Below are positions 5,891 to 12,055 of a stretch of DNA of 14,135 bases, piece by piece. The position numbers and the translations under genes are program-made. The DNA lies in contig DVLK01000065.1 of assembly GCA_018715545.1 (NCBI GenBank), positions 1 to 14,135 on the forward strand, written 5' to 3'. The stretch comes from Candidatus Caccovivens faecavium (lineage in GTDB: Bacteria; Bacillota; Clostridia; Christensenellales; UBA1242). The notes beneath the pieces are model-generated. The model was not told where the DNA came from. It did no database searches and worked only from the letters and a program-made list of their open reading frames with translations. The number at the start of each line of letters is the position of its first letter. Position 1 is the stretch's first letter.

Positions 5891-6278
5891 CTTTTTCCTT
5901 ATCCTTTCTTTGAATTTCCGCCAAAAATGCATTGAACATATTTAAAACGGTTTGATATAGGTCCTTATTCTCCACATTGATAAAGGAAAACTGCCCTTCG
6001 CTTTCAATCAAAAAGCCGACAGGCGTCACGCTCATACCGCCACCTGAACCGCCAGAAAGTGGATAGTGATTGGCAACACGCCTAGCCGACAAATCGGCAT
6101 ACTCACCACCACCAACGACATAGCCGACAGTTACTTTTGAGATAGGAATAATCACAGTGCCGTCACTTGTTTCCAACTTTTCACCTACAATCGTTCCTGT
6201 GTCAACAATCGTTTTAATCTTGTCAAACGCATTTTCAATCAAATCGCCAACTGAACTTTGCTTGTTATAATTTTTCAT
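5871..6278 (-). CDS. gerW: GerW family sporulation protein (YtfJ)
   Basis: GerW (Spore_YtfJ) is a small spore protein of Firmicutes, needed in Bacillus subtilis for normal germination; its biochemical activity is unknown. The 135-residue product shows the family pattern: an N-terminal helix (about 8-26), GTIVGEKLETSDGTVIIPIS (28-47), KVTVGYVVGGGEY (48-60), the glycine-rich GGSGGGMSVTPVGFL (76-90), and a charged, lysine/glutamate-rich tail. The ATG at 6278 has GGAG seven bases upstream; a longer in-frame start 14 codons earlier lacks a binding site. It is preceded by a DUF2953 gene, the same pair as ytfI-ytfJ in Bacillus, and overlaps the following carboxypeptidase gene. Confidence 0.95.
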   Translation of the reverse strand: MKNYNKQSSVGDLIENAFDKIKTIVDTGTIVGEKLETSDGTVIIPISKVTVGYVVGGGEYADLSARRVANHYPLSGGSGGGMSVTPVGFLIESEGQFSFINVENKDLYQTVLNMFNAFLAEIQRKDKEKDEESKK

Positions 6279-6341
6279 ACACTCTCCTTTTTTTGTGCTA
6301 TATGTTGTGGTGGTATGCATGCATATTACACCATAAATAGT

Positions 6342-6896
6342 TCACGCTTTGTTCTTTGTTATTATGGTTGAATAAATAAAAGAATATACTAAATCAAAAA
6401 GAGAAATTGAAATTTTCATTCTGCCCGCCATTTCAAAGATGGTGCGATTATAGGAAACTGTGTCATAAATACAAAAGGATGCTGTCGGCTTTCTGCTTTT
6501 TAACCTTATAAAAACAAAATTCAAAAGTTGATTGACGCTCGCCGCAAACATGGCAGAGCGAAAGGCGTCACCTAAGCCTATATTGTAATAAACAAAAAAA
6601 TATTTTAGTCTTACTTTATCTTTTACCTGCCGAATAAACTCTTCAATGACCGCAAACTTAGGACTATCAAATTCAAGTTCCTCCTGCTTTGTTTCTGTGT
6701 CATTGACAAGGGTTATGTATTTGCCGTGGAACTCAACATAGTAGTAGATTAACTTTTTACTAAATAAAAAAAGTGCCACCACCCCACGATTTTTTAAAGG
6801 GTTAAAGGAAATTTTAACCTCTAAAAATATCGGAAACACAAGTAGCAGGATGACGAACGCTGGGATTATTAAAAGCAGTGAAGTTTTTGTGTCCAT
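6342..6896 (-). CDS. DUF2953 membrane protein (YtfI-like)
   Basis: A 184-residue protein with one N-terminal membrane segment (about residues 6-26, LLLIIPAFVILLLVFPIFL) and the DUF2953 hallmark IGLGDA at 106-111 after YYN, then a second weakly hydrophobic stretch near the C-terminus. The family has no known activity; it is found next to gerW in spore-formers (ytfI-ytfJ), as here with a 63-base gap. It is the first gene of the leftward operon, 100 bases from a divergent gene. No clear Shine-Dalgarno site precedes the ATG and I could not pick a convincing promoter in the AT-rich divergent spacer. The assignment rests on motif plus neighbourhood. Confidence 0.87.
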   Translation of the reverse strand: MDTKTSLLLIIPAFVILLLVFPIFLEVKISFNPLKNRGVVALFLFSKKLIYYYVEFHGKYITLVNDTETKQEELEFDSPKFAVIEEFIRQVKDKVRLKYFFVYYNIGLGDAFRSAMFAASVNQLLNFVFIRLKSRKPTASFCIYDTVSYNRTIFEMAGRMKISISLFDLVYSFIYSTIITKNKA

Positions 6897-6947
6897 AGAC
6901 TTAATTTGTTCTTTTTTTTAATAAAAATGCGATTTTTTTTAAATTCG

Positions 6948-6977
6948 TTATGAAAAAAATTCGCGATAGGTTATACT
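6948..6977 (+). promoter_or_regulatory. Possible promoter of the DUF1846 gene
   Basis: TATACT (6972-6977) is a fair -10 box 19 bases before the start codon. The best -35 is TTATGA (6948-6953) at 18 bases, which is weak. The -10-to-ATG leader has the same length and mostly the same sequence as that of the downstream JAMM gene, which supports the -10 call. Confidence 0.4.
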
Positions 6978-6996
6978 ATTTATTAGGAGAAATGAT

Positions 6997-8496
6997 ATGA
7001 AAAAGAAAGAAACGAACAAAACTTGCTTTGATAATGAACTTTACCTTAAACTTCAAAGCGAAAATATCAATAAAAGAATAAAAAAATTTAACAACAAACT
7101 CTATCTTGAACTCGGCGGAAAGATTTTTGATGACCTTCACGCCGCACGCGTGCTTCCAGGCTTCGACCCTAACATCAAAATCAAACTCCTTCAAAAGATG
7201 AAAGATAAGGTGGAGATTGTTTTGTGCATAAGTGCCAACGACATCGAAAAGAACAGAATTCGCGCCGATTTAGGACTTAACTACGCCGACGAGGTTTTAA
7301 GACTTGTTGACAATATGCGCGAACTTAACCTATATGTATCCTCCTTTGTTATCACCCTTTTCAAAGGTCAGTCAAGCGCACAAAAGTTCGCCCAAAAACT
7401 TGAACAGCGCGGAGAAAAGGTGTATTTTCATCACTACACCAAGGGCTATCCAAACGATGTGGAAACCATTGTCAGCGATGAGGGCTATGGCGCAAATCCG
7501 TATATCGAAACCACTCGCCCACTCGTTGTGGTCACTGCGCCAGGTCCGTCAAGCGGTAAACTTGCAACCTGCCTAAGCCAACTCTATCATGAGTATAAGC
7601 GCGGAGTGAAAGCGGGCTATGCAAAATACGAAACTTTCCCTGTTTGGAACTTACCACTTAAACACCCTGTCAACATCGCCTACGAAGCCGCCACCGCGGA
7701 CCTTAATGATGTCAACCAAATCGACCCATTCCACTTCAACGCCTATGGCACGCTTGCGATAAACTATAACCGCGACATCGCAGTTTTCCCAATCTTACAA
7801 AACATATTACATAAAATTACAGGTAAGGAAATTTATAAATCCCCAACCGACATGGGTGTCAATATGCTTAAAGACGCAATAACCGATGACAAACTCGCTC
7901 AAATTTCCGCCAAAAAGGAAATACTCCGAAGATATTATCGCGCCGAATGTGACTATAAAAAAGGTCAAATTACCTTTGATAATCTTGAACGCAATAAGTC
8001 CCTTGTCAGCGAAGTTGGCGTTAAGGATGACATCTTCAAAGTTATCGGCGTGGCACGCCAGACCGCCAAAGACTATGGCTATCCAACTGTCGCACTGGAA
8101 CTTCCAGACGGAAAAGTTGTCACAGGCAAGTCCAAAAAAGTCATCACAGCAAGTGGTGCAGTTGTCTTGAACGCACTAAGAACGCTTGCAGGTCTTGGCG
8201 ATGACTACGACATAATCACCGATGATATCCTTCTTCCAATCGTATCATATCGAAAAAACATCTTGAAATCGCACTGCACCCTTTTAACTGTTGACGATAT
8301 ATTGGTTGCTCTCTCCATATGCTCAGCCAAAAACGAAAAGGCAAAGAAGGCGCTTGACTGCTTACCACAACTTCACGGATGCGAAGCCCATGCCACCTAC
8401 ATCCTGCCATCCAGCGAAGAGACCACCCTCAAAAAACTCGGCATCAACATCACCTGCGACCCAGTCTTTGTCAACAACAACCTTTTCGAGTATTGA
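6997..8496 (+). CDS. UPF0371 / DUF1846 family protein
   Basis: The 499-residue protein is a full-length member of the UPF0371 (DUF1846) family, which has crystal structures but no established function. The diagnostic N-terminal block is present: FDNELYLKLQSENIN (11-25), KLYLELGGKIFDDLHAARVL (34-53) and PGFDPN (54-59). A P-loop-like TAPGPSSGKLATCLSQ (180-195) suggests nucleotide or phosphate binding. The gene starts with ATG seven bases after AGGAG and is divergent from the sporulation operon. Its codons are richer in GC than those of the AT-rich gene that follows. No terminator is evident before the next promoter, so some read-through into the JAMM gene is likely. The family call is secure; I offer no reaction. 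Confidence 0.93.
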   Translation: MKKKETNKTCFDNELYLKLQSENINKRIKKFNNKLYLELGGKIFDDLHAARVLPGFDPNIKIKLLQKMKDKVEIVLCISANDIEKNRIRADLGLNYADEVLRLVDNMRELNLYVSSFVITLFKGQSSAQKFAQKLEQRGEKVYFHHYTKGYPNDVETIVSDEGYGANPYIETTRPLVVVTAPGPSSGKLATCLSQLYHEYKRGVKAGYAKYETFPVWNLPLKHPVNIAYEAATADLNDVNQIDPFHFNAYGTLAINYNRDIAVFPILQNILHKITGKEIYKSPTDMGVNMLKDAITDDKLAQISAKKEILRRYYRAECDYKKGQITFDNLERNKSLVSEVGVKDDIFKVIGVARQTAKDYGYPTVALELPDGKVVTGKSKKVITASGAVVLNALRTLAGLGDDYDIITDDILLPIVSYRKNILKSHCTLLTVDDILVALSICSAKNEKAKKALDCLPQLHGCEAHATYILPSSEETTLKKLGINITCDPVFVNNNLFEY

Positions 8497-8512
8497 TTGA
8501 AATTTTAATAAT

Positions 8513-8541
8513 TTGACAAAAATAATTACTTATGTTATACT
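8513..8541 (+). promoter_or_regulatory. Strong sigma-A promoter of the JAMM gene
   Basis: Perfect TTGACA (8513-8518), a 17-base spacer and TATACT (8536-8541), preceded by TGT, an extended -10. Transcription should start near 8548, directly at the AGGAG ribosome binding site (8549-8553), giving a very short leader. The placement rules out the in-frame TTG at 8513 as the start codon. Confidence 0.85.
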
Positions 8542-8560
8542 AAATTATAGGAGAACATAT

Positions 8561-9262
8561 ATGGATGTAAAGAAAATTATGGCTAAACAGGGTTTAAACA
8601 CAGAAGGATATGTGCCGAACGCAAAAGACTTGCCTTTGTTACAAGGAAAACCTAAAATACTTATTGACGAAAGTGCAGTGGATATGTTTAATGCTATAAA
8701 AAATGGCGTAAAAATAAATAACTATAATAAAGTCGCACAAGAAACATCTTTTATACTTATAGGATACGAAGATACTGCCAGCGGGCTAATTTATATAAAA
8801 AGATGTATTCCAGCAATGCAAACTTTTGATGTTTTTACTGGTTCAAATTTCAAATCTTGGGATTTTGTCGATAAATGTGTAGATATTGCTCAACAATTTA
8901 GTGACCGTGGTAATCCTATAATATTTTTTGGGCATACACATCCCGCTCTATATGTAACAAATAAGCAAGGTAAAAATCTTCCTTGCGAAAGTTCAAATTG
9001 TTGGAGTTCACAAGATTTAATTTCTAGTTATGTATATAAATCACTTTATCAAGACAAAGTGCAAGTCGCCGATATGCTCATCACCCCTTCATTAGATATA
9101 AACACAATATATCTAGAAACAAGAAAAGGAGTTGAAGGGTTTTATAGATTTGATGCGGTTCTAACATACAACAAATCGAAAGATTGTTATGAAAAAGAGA
9201 AATCTTATAGCGATATAAATGCTCCATTTGTGAAACTTAATCCTAGGGAATTAGATAATTAA
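8561..9262 (+). CDS. JAMM/MPN+ domain metalloprotease-like protein
   Basis: The 233-residue protein is not close to any family I can name precisely, but it has the JAB/MPN+ zinc isopeptidase layout: helix (about 36-50), E61 in QETSFILIGYED, two strands, a helix (100-116), then PIIFFGHTHP (H125, H127) and SSQD (S149, D152). This fits E-Xn-H-X-H-Xn-S-X2-D, in which two His and the Asp bind zinc and the Glu is catalytic. Between HTH and SxxD there are 21 residues rather than the usual 7, including C142 and C147. There is no signal peptide, so it is cytosolic. The ATG has AGGAG seven bases upstream. It is AT-rich relative to its neighbours and has its own promoter and terminator, suggesting horizontal acquisition. 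No ubiquitin-like or E1-like partner is nearby; substrate unknown. Confidence 0.8.
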   Translation: MDVKKIMAKQGLNTEGYVPNAKDLPLLQGKPKILIDESAVDMFNAIKNGVKINNYNKVAQETSFILIGYEDTASGLIYIKRCIPAMQTFDVFTGSNFKSWDFVDKCVDIAQQFSDRGNPIIFFGHTHPALYVTNKQGKNLPCESSNCWSSQDLISSYVYKSLYQDKVQVADMLITPSLDINTIYLETRKGVEGFYRFDAVLTYNKSKDCYEKEKSYSDINAPFVKLNPRELDN

Positions 9263-9309
9263 AAATTATTTTTATTCGAATATTGATAAATTAAGAACAA
9301 AAAATATAT

Positions 9310-9338
9310 AAATGAAAGATATTCATCTTTCATTTTTT
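9310..9338 (+). terminator. Rho-independent terminator of the JAMM gene
   Basis: AAATGAAAGAT (9310-9320), loop ATTC and ATCTTTCATTT (9325-9335) form an 11-bp perfect stem running into TTTTTT. It lies 48 bases past the stop codon. Confidence 0.85.
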
Positions 9339-9348
9339 ATATAATTTT

Positions 9349-9394
9349 CCACAACTCTTCACTGAAAGACACATGCTTCCCTTATCTTTCACTT
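9349..9394 (+). repeat. Repeat B copy 4
   Basis: CCACAACTCTTCACTGAA is identical to the start of copy 3 at 2710, followed by a diverged middle and CTTATCTTTCACTT, which resembles the TTCACTTT end of the other copies. It lacks the GAACGC/GCGTTC palindrome. Confidence 0.65.
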
Positions 9395-9409
9395 ACAACC
9401 TACAACGCA

Positions 9410-9510
9410 CCACCTACGCTTTATTAAATTAATTTTTGATTTTGCGAGAGGAAGGGCTTTGCCCGGCGAGCATAAATCAAAAATCACACTCAGGGAAGAG
9501 GACTAGGTGG
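9410..9510. repeat. Nested inverted repeat (MITE-like)
   Basis: Three arms nest around one centre: CCACCTA (9410-9416) with TAGGTGG (9504-9510), ATTTTTGATTT (9432-9442) with AAATCAAAAAT (9474-9484), and GGGC (9454-9457) with GCCC (9461-9464). The pairing is not continuous, but the symmetry suggests a degraded small mobile element or a structured RNA. No transposase is nearby. Confidence 0.55.
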
Positions 9511-9530
9511 AGAAACCAACGGAGTAGCCG

Positions 9531-9587
9531 TTAGGAAAATTTTCAATTTTTCGTGTCGGCGTTAAGCGTAGTTGGTGTCTGTCCTAA
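9531..9587 (-). repeat. Repeat A copy 2 (at the murI stop)
   Basis: This copy matches 179-232, with a 21-base identical core. Its gene-proximal bases CTAA supply the murI stop codon (TAG on the minus strand). Confidence 0.75.
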
Positions 9588-10297
9588 TTGTTATAATACC
9601 ACCAAAACTTTGCACGGAGTTCGCTGTTTTCGCAGTAGATTTGCACTTGATAGCCAAAGGTTCTGCCTTGAATAAAATGTAGTAACTGCCTTGCCACACC
9701 ATTCGCACTGTCAAAGATTTTGACATTCGGCTTGATTTCTTTTATTATCTTTTCCACTGCCTTATAGTGCGTGCAACCTAAAACAAGTGCCTTAAAATCG
9801 CCACTTAACTGCCTTTTTAGATATGGATAAATCAAATCTAACTCATCCAAATGCTCATCAATAAGTGGCGCAAGTCGACTCAATGCCTTAAATTTTATTT
9901 CGCTATTTCGATACTTGCCAATAAGTTTGTTGTTTTTAATCGTTGTTTTTGTGGCAATTAAAAGGATGTCCTTCTCTTTAAACTCATTTAGCGCAGGCTT
10001 TATTGCAGGAACAGTTCCGATGAAAGTTATGTTTTTATACTTTTCGCGCATCTCATCAATGACCGTGGCAGTTAAGGTGTTGCACGCAAAAATCACAATG
10101 TCAAACTTAAAAAAACTGTGTATTTTCTGCAAATTACTTTCAGTTATCTCAATTAATTCCGCCTTACTTTTCTCGCCATAGGGCAAATTTTCATGGTCGC
10201 AATATAGAAGATAGTTAGAGTAAGGGCAGACCTTGACGCACTCTTTTAAAATATTCACTCCGCCCGAGCCACTGTCAATCAATAACACATTTTTCAT
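9584..10297 (-). CDS. murI: Glutamate racemase
   Basis: MurI interconverts L- and D-glutamate to supply D-Glu for peptidoglycan. The 237-residue protein carries the family landmarks: DSGSGG (8-13), CDHENLPYGEKS (33-44, in place of the usual D-T-x-x-x-PYG), the first catalytic cysteine in ACNTLTAT (C72) and the second in LGCTHY (C175, H177). It is shorter than the usual roughly 265 residues and diverged, with Thr-Leu following CNT where Ala-Ser is common, but both catalytic cysteines are intact. No Shine-Dalgarno site is visible before the ATG; a perfect AT palindrome (10298-10311) abuts the start codon. The gene stands alone: the upstream ssb-like gene ends in a terminator. The stop codon falls inside repeat A, so the extreme C-terminus may be altered. 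An aspartate racemase is less likely given the motifs. Confidence 0.9.
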   Translation of the reverse strand: MKNVLLIDSGSGGVNILKECVKVCPYSNYLLYCDHENLPYGEKSKAELIEITESNLQKIHSFFKFDIVIFACNTLTATVIDEMREKYKNITFIGTVPAIKPALNEFKEKDILLIATKTTIKNNKLIGKYRNSEIKFKALSRLAPLIDEHLDELDLIYPYLKRQLSGDFKALVLGCTHYKAVEKIIKEIKPNVKIFDSANGVARQLLHFIQGRTFGYQVQIYCENSELRAKFWWYYNN

Positions 10298-10360
10298 ATA
10301 TAAATTTATATGATTTAAGTGTATTTAGATTTACAATTATATTAAACACCAATTAAAATA

Positions 10361-10391
10361 TAAAAAAATATCTCTTGAATACAAGAGATAT
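10361..10391 (-). terminator. Rho-independent terminator of the deacetylase-ssb operon
   Basis: ATATCTCTTG (10368-10377), loop AATA and CAAGAGATAT (10382-10391) form a perfect 10-bp stem. On the minus strand it is followed by a T-run (A7 on the plus strand at 10362-10368). It lies about 30 bases past the ssb-like stop codon. Confidence 0.85.
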
Positions 10392-10419
10392 CGGCTATCT
10401 TTAATTGAAATTTATTGAG

Positions 10420-11076
10420 TTATATTATCCTTTCTTCGTCAACTTTCTTCAATGAACTTTCTAAGATTGCCACATTTTGGCAGGAAACTTCATATGCTGT
10501 CTTCTCTTCTACCGCCCCGTTTTCTTGCGTCTTAATATATTTCCTTGATTGTATTCTTCCAGAAACTTCTAACTTTGTTCCCACTTCTAAATTCGAAACA
10601 AAGCGCGCATTGCGTCCCCAAAATATACAAGGAATATAGTCTGACCTATGATAATTTGTTGTACGATTAACTGCAAGAAGAATATCGCAAATTTCTCTTT
10701 CAAATGGAGTCTTACGATAAACTGGTGTCTTACAAATGTAACCTACAAGTTTAACATCATTGAGCTTTTCATTTTCTTTTGCTGGTTCTATATCCTTGGC
10801 AAAGAAATGCAATATTAGTCTATTTTTATCATTGATGTTTTTGTTGTGACTTCGATATTGTCCATGCATAAGCACATTATCGCCAACTTGAATGTTGCCA
10901 GCGTTTTCTGTGCGCTCGCTGACTGTTACAGGGATGACATCCACCGTTTTTGATAAACGCTCCACCTCGACTTCAAAGTCCAAAAAGTTTTCTCCCTCAA
11001 TTTGATGAGAGATGACTGGTGCACTTTTCACCGTTCCTGCAAGTATTGCTGTGTTTGAAATTTCGTTTGTTTCCAT
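10420..11076 (-). CDS. Single-stranded DNA-binding protein-like, two OB folds
   Basis: The 218-residue protein appears to have two OB folds: residues about 7-97 (NTAILAGTVKSAPVISH ... FLDFEVEVERLS) and 106-205 (NDVKLVGYICKTPVYRKT ... YIPCIFWGRNARFVSNLEVGTKLEVSGRIQSRKY). The second carries the SSB-like run IPCIFWGRNA and SGRIQSR, the position of the SSB core strand pair. It lacks the acidic DDDIPF-type tail of canonical SSB and ends in KKVDEERII, so it probably does not recruit the usual SSB partners in the same way. Such two-OB proteins occur in Clostridia beside a normal ssb. The ATG has AAGGA five bases upstream, 16 bases after the deacetylase stop, so the two genes are co-transcribed; the functional reason for that pairing is unclear. 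Confidence 0.87.
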   Translation of the reverse strand: METNEISNTAILAGTVKSAPVISHQIEGENFLDFEVEVERLSKTVDVIPVTVSERTENAGNIQVGDNVLMHGQYRSHNKNINDKNRLILHFFAKDIEPAKENEKLNDVKLVGYICKTPVYRKTPFEREICDILLAVNRTTNYHRSDYIPCIFWGRNARFVSNLEVGTKLEVSGRIQSRKYIKTQENGAVEEKTAYEVSCQNVAILESSLKKVDEERII

Positions 11077-11092
11077 AATTTTCCTTTCTCCT

Positions 11093-11857
11093 TTAATTTG
11101 AGTGTTGCACTCCATTTCTGTCGACAGTATAATTATCTTGATAAATCAAATCGCTAATAGAGCCAATCTTGTATGATTTATTTTTTAGAGTTGTCAAGAT
11201 CAATCTTAATCCATCTAAGACATAGTCACTGTTGTTATGCATTAGTATTATTGAACCATTTTGCACTTTTGATAGCACCCTATTATTTATCTCTGACGCC
11301 GAAATCCCTTTCCAATCCAAAGTATCGACATCCCATTGAATTGTTTTAAGTCCTAACTCCTCTGCTGTGTCCAACAGTTGATTGTTATATGACCCAAAAG
11401 GCGCTCTAAAAAGGGTAACCTTTTTATCTACAACTGCTTCAATCTTTTCAATTGAAGTTGTAAGCTCCTCCCTCACACTATCTTTGTCGAGCTTTACCAT
11501 ATCAGGATGCGTATTTGAGTGAGTGCCAATTTCACATCCCGCTTCGTCAATTTTTTTAACCATGTCGGTATAATCATCTACCCAAAAACCGACAAGAAAG
11601 AAAGTGGCAGTGACATCGAATTCATCTAGTATTTTGAGTATTTCCTCCGTCTTATCTGCTCCCCAAGCGGCATCAAAGGAAATGGCAACCTGCTTTTCCT
11701 CCGTGGCAACACTGTATATTGGCACCTTCCTTGGTGCGTATCCAAAAAAGACTTGCGCAGATGTTGAACCATTGATAGAAAGAGCAAGCAGGATGACTAC
11801 TAGAAGCATGATAGTAACAATTTTAATGGTTCTAGATTTGATAACACAGAAATGCAT
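11093..11857 (-). CDS. Polysaccharide deacetylase, PdaB-like (sporulation type)
   Basis: A CE4 (NodB-fold) deacetylase, probably acting on N-acetylated peptidoglycan sugars outside the membrane. The 254-residue protein has an N-terminal membrane anchor or signal peptide (about residues 10-33), then motif 1 as SFDAAWG (D62), motif 2 HSNTH (H113, H117), motif 3 RAPFG (151-155), motif 4 DTLDW (D181) and motif 5 LMH (H207). Motif 1 has Ala where many CE4 enzymes have the metal-binding second Asp; FDxxWG is characteristic of the PdaB sporulation subgroup rather than a mutation. The ATG at 11857 is used because GAGG lies upstream at proper spacing; the TTG two codons earlier is too close. First gene of a two-gene operon with the ssb-like gene. 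Its promoter was not identified; a sporulation sigma factor is plausible. Confidence 0.92.
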   Translation of the reverse strand: MHFCVIKSRTIKIVTIMLLVVILLALSINGSTSAQVFFGYAPRKVPIYSVATEEKQVAISFDAAWGADKTEEILKILDEFDVTATFFLVGFWVDDYTDMVKKIDEAGCEIGTHSNTHPDMVKLDKDSVREELTTSIEKIEAVVDKKVTLFRAPFGSYNNQLLDTAEELGLKTIQWDVDTLDWKGISASEINNRVLSKVQNGSIILMHNNSDYVLDGLRLILTTLKNKSYKIGSISDLIYQDNYTVDRNGVQHSN

Positions 11858-12017
11858 ATGCAAACCTCGCTTTTATTTTATAATTTTATTTGCCTTAGAG
11901 CTAAAAGAAAAATAGCTACTTTTGTTAATCTTTTGATACTTTTGTCGAAATACTTAATTTAATATATTTTTTTCACTTTTAGATTAGAACAAATTTTAAA
12001 AATAAGCGAAATTTAAT

Positions 12018-12045
12018 AAAAGAGGAAGCTTTAACCTCCTCCTTT
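12018..12045 (-). terminator. Terminator of the gyrA-type gene
   Basis: On the minus strand AAAGGAGGA pairs with TCCTCTTT with one bulged base, around a loop containing GTTAAAGC, followed by the T-rich stretch TTTTATTAAATTT. It begins about 10 bases past the stop codon. Confidence 0.7.
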
Positions 12046-12055
12046 AAAAACTATT

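Larger units (their letters stand above)
9263..9583. other. 321-base convergent gap with terminator and repeats
   Basis: Between the JAMM gene and murI, which converge, the sequence holds the JAMM terminator, a repeat B relative, a nested inverted repeat and repeat A copy 2. No protein-coding gene is supportable. Confidence 0.7.

Noticed and set aside
8513..8560. A longer JAMM protein starting at the in-frame TTG at 8513.
   Set aside because: That TTG is the -35 box TTGACA of a near-consensus promoter; transcription starts downstream of it, and a strong AGGAG precedes the ATG at 8561.
11660..11680. Inactivated deacetylase because motif 1 reads FDAAWG rather than FDDG.
   Set aside because: FDxxWG is typical of the PdaB-type sporulation subgroup and all other motifs are intact, so this is not evidence of a broken gene.
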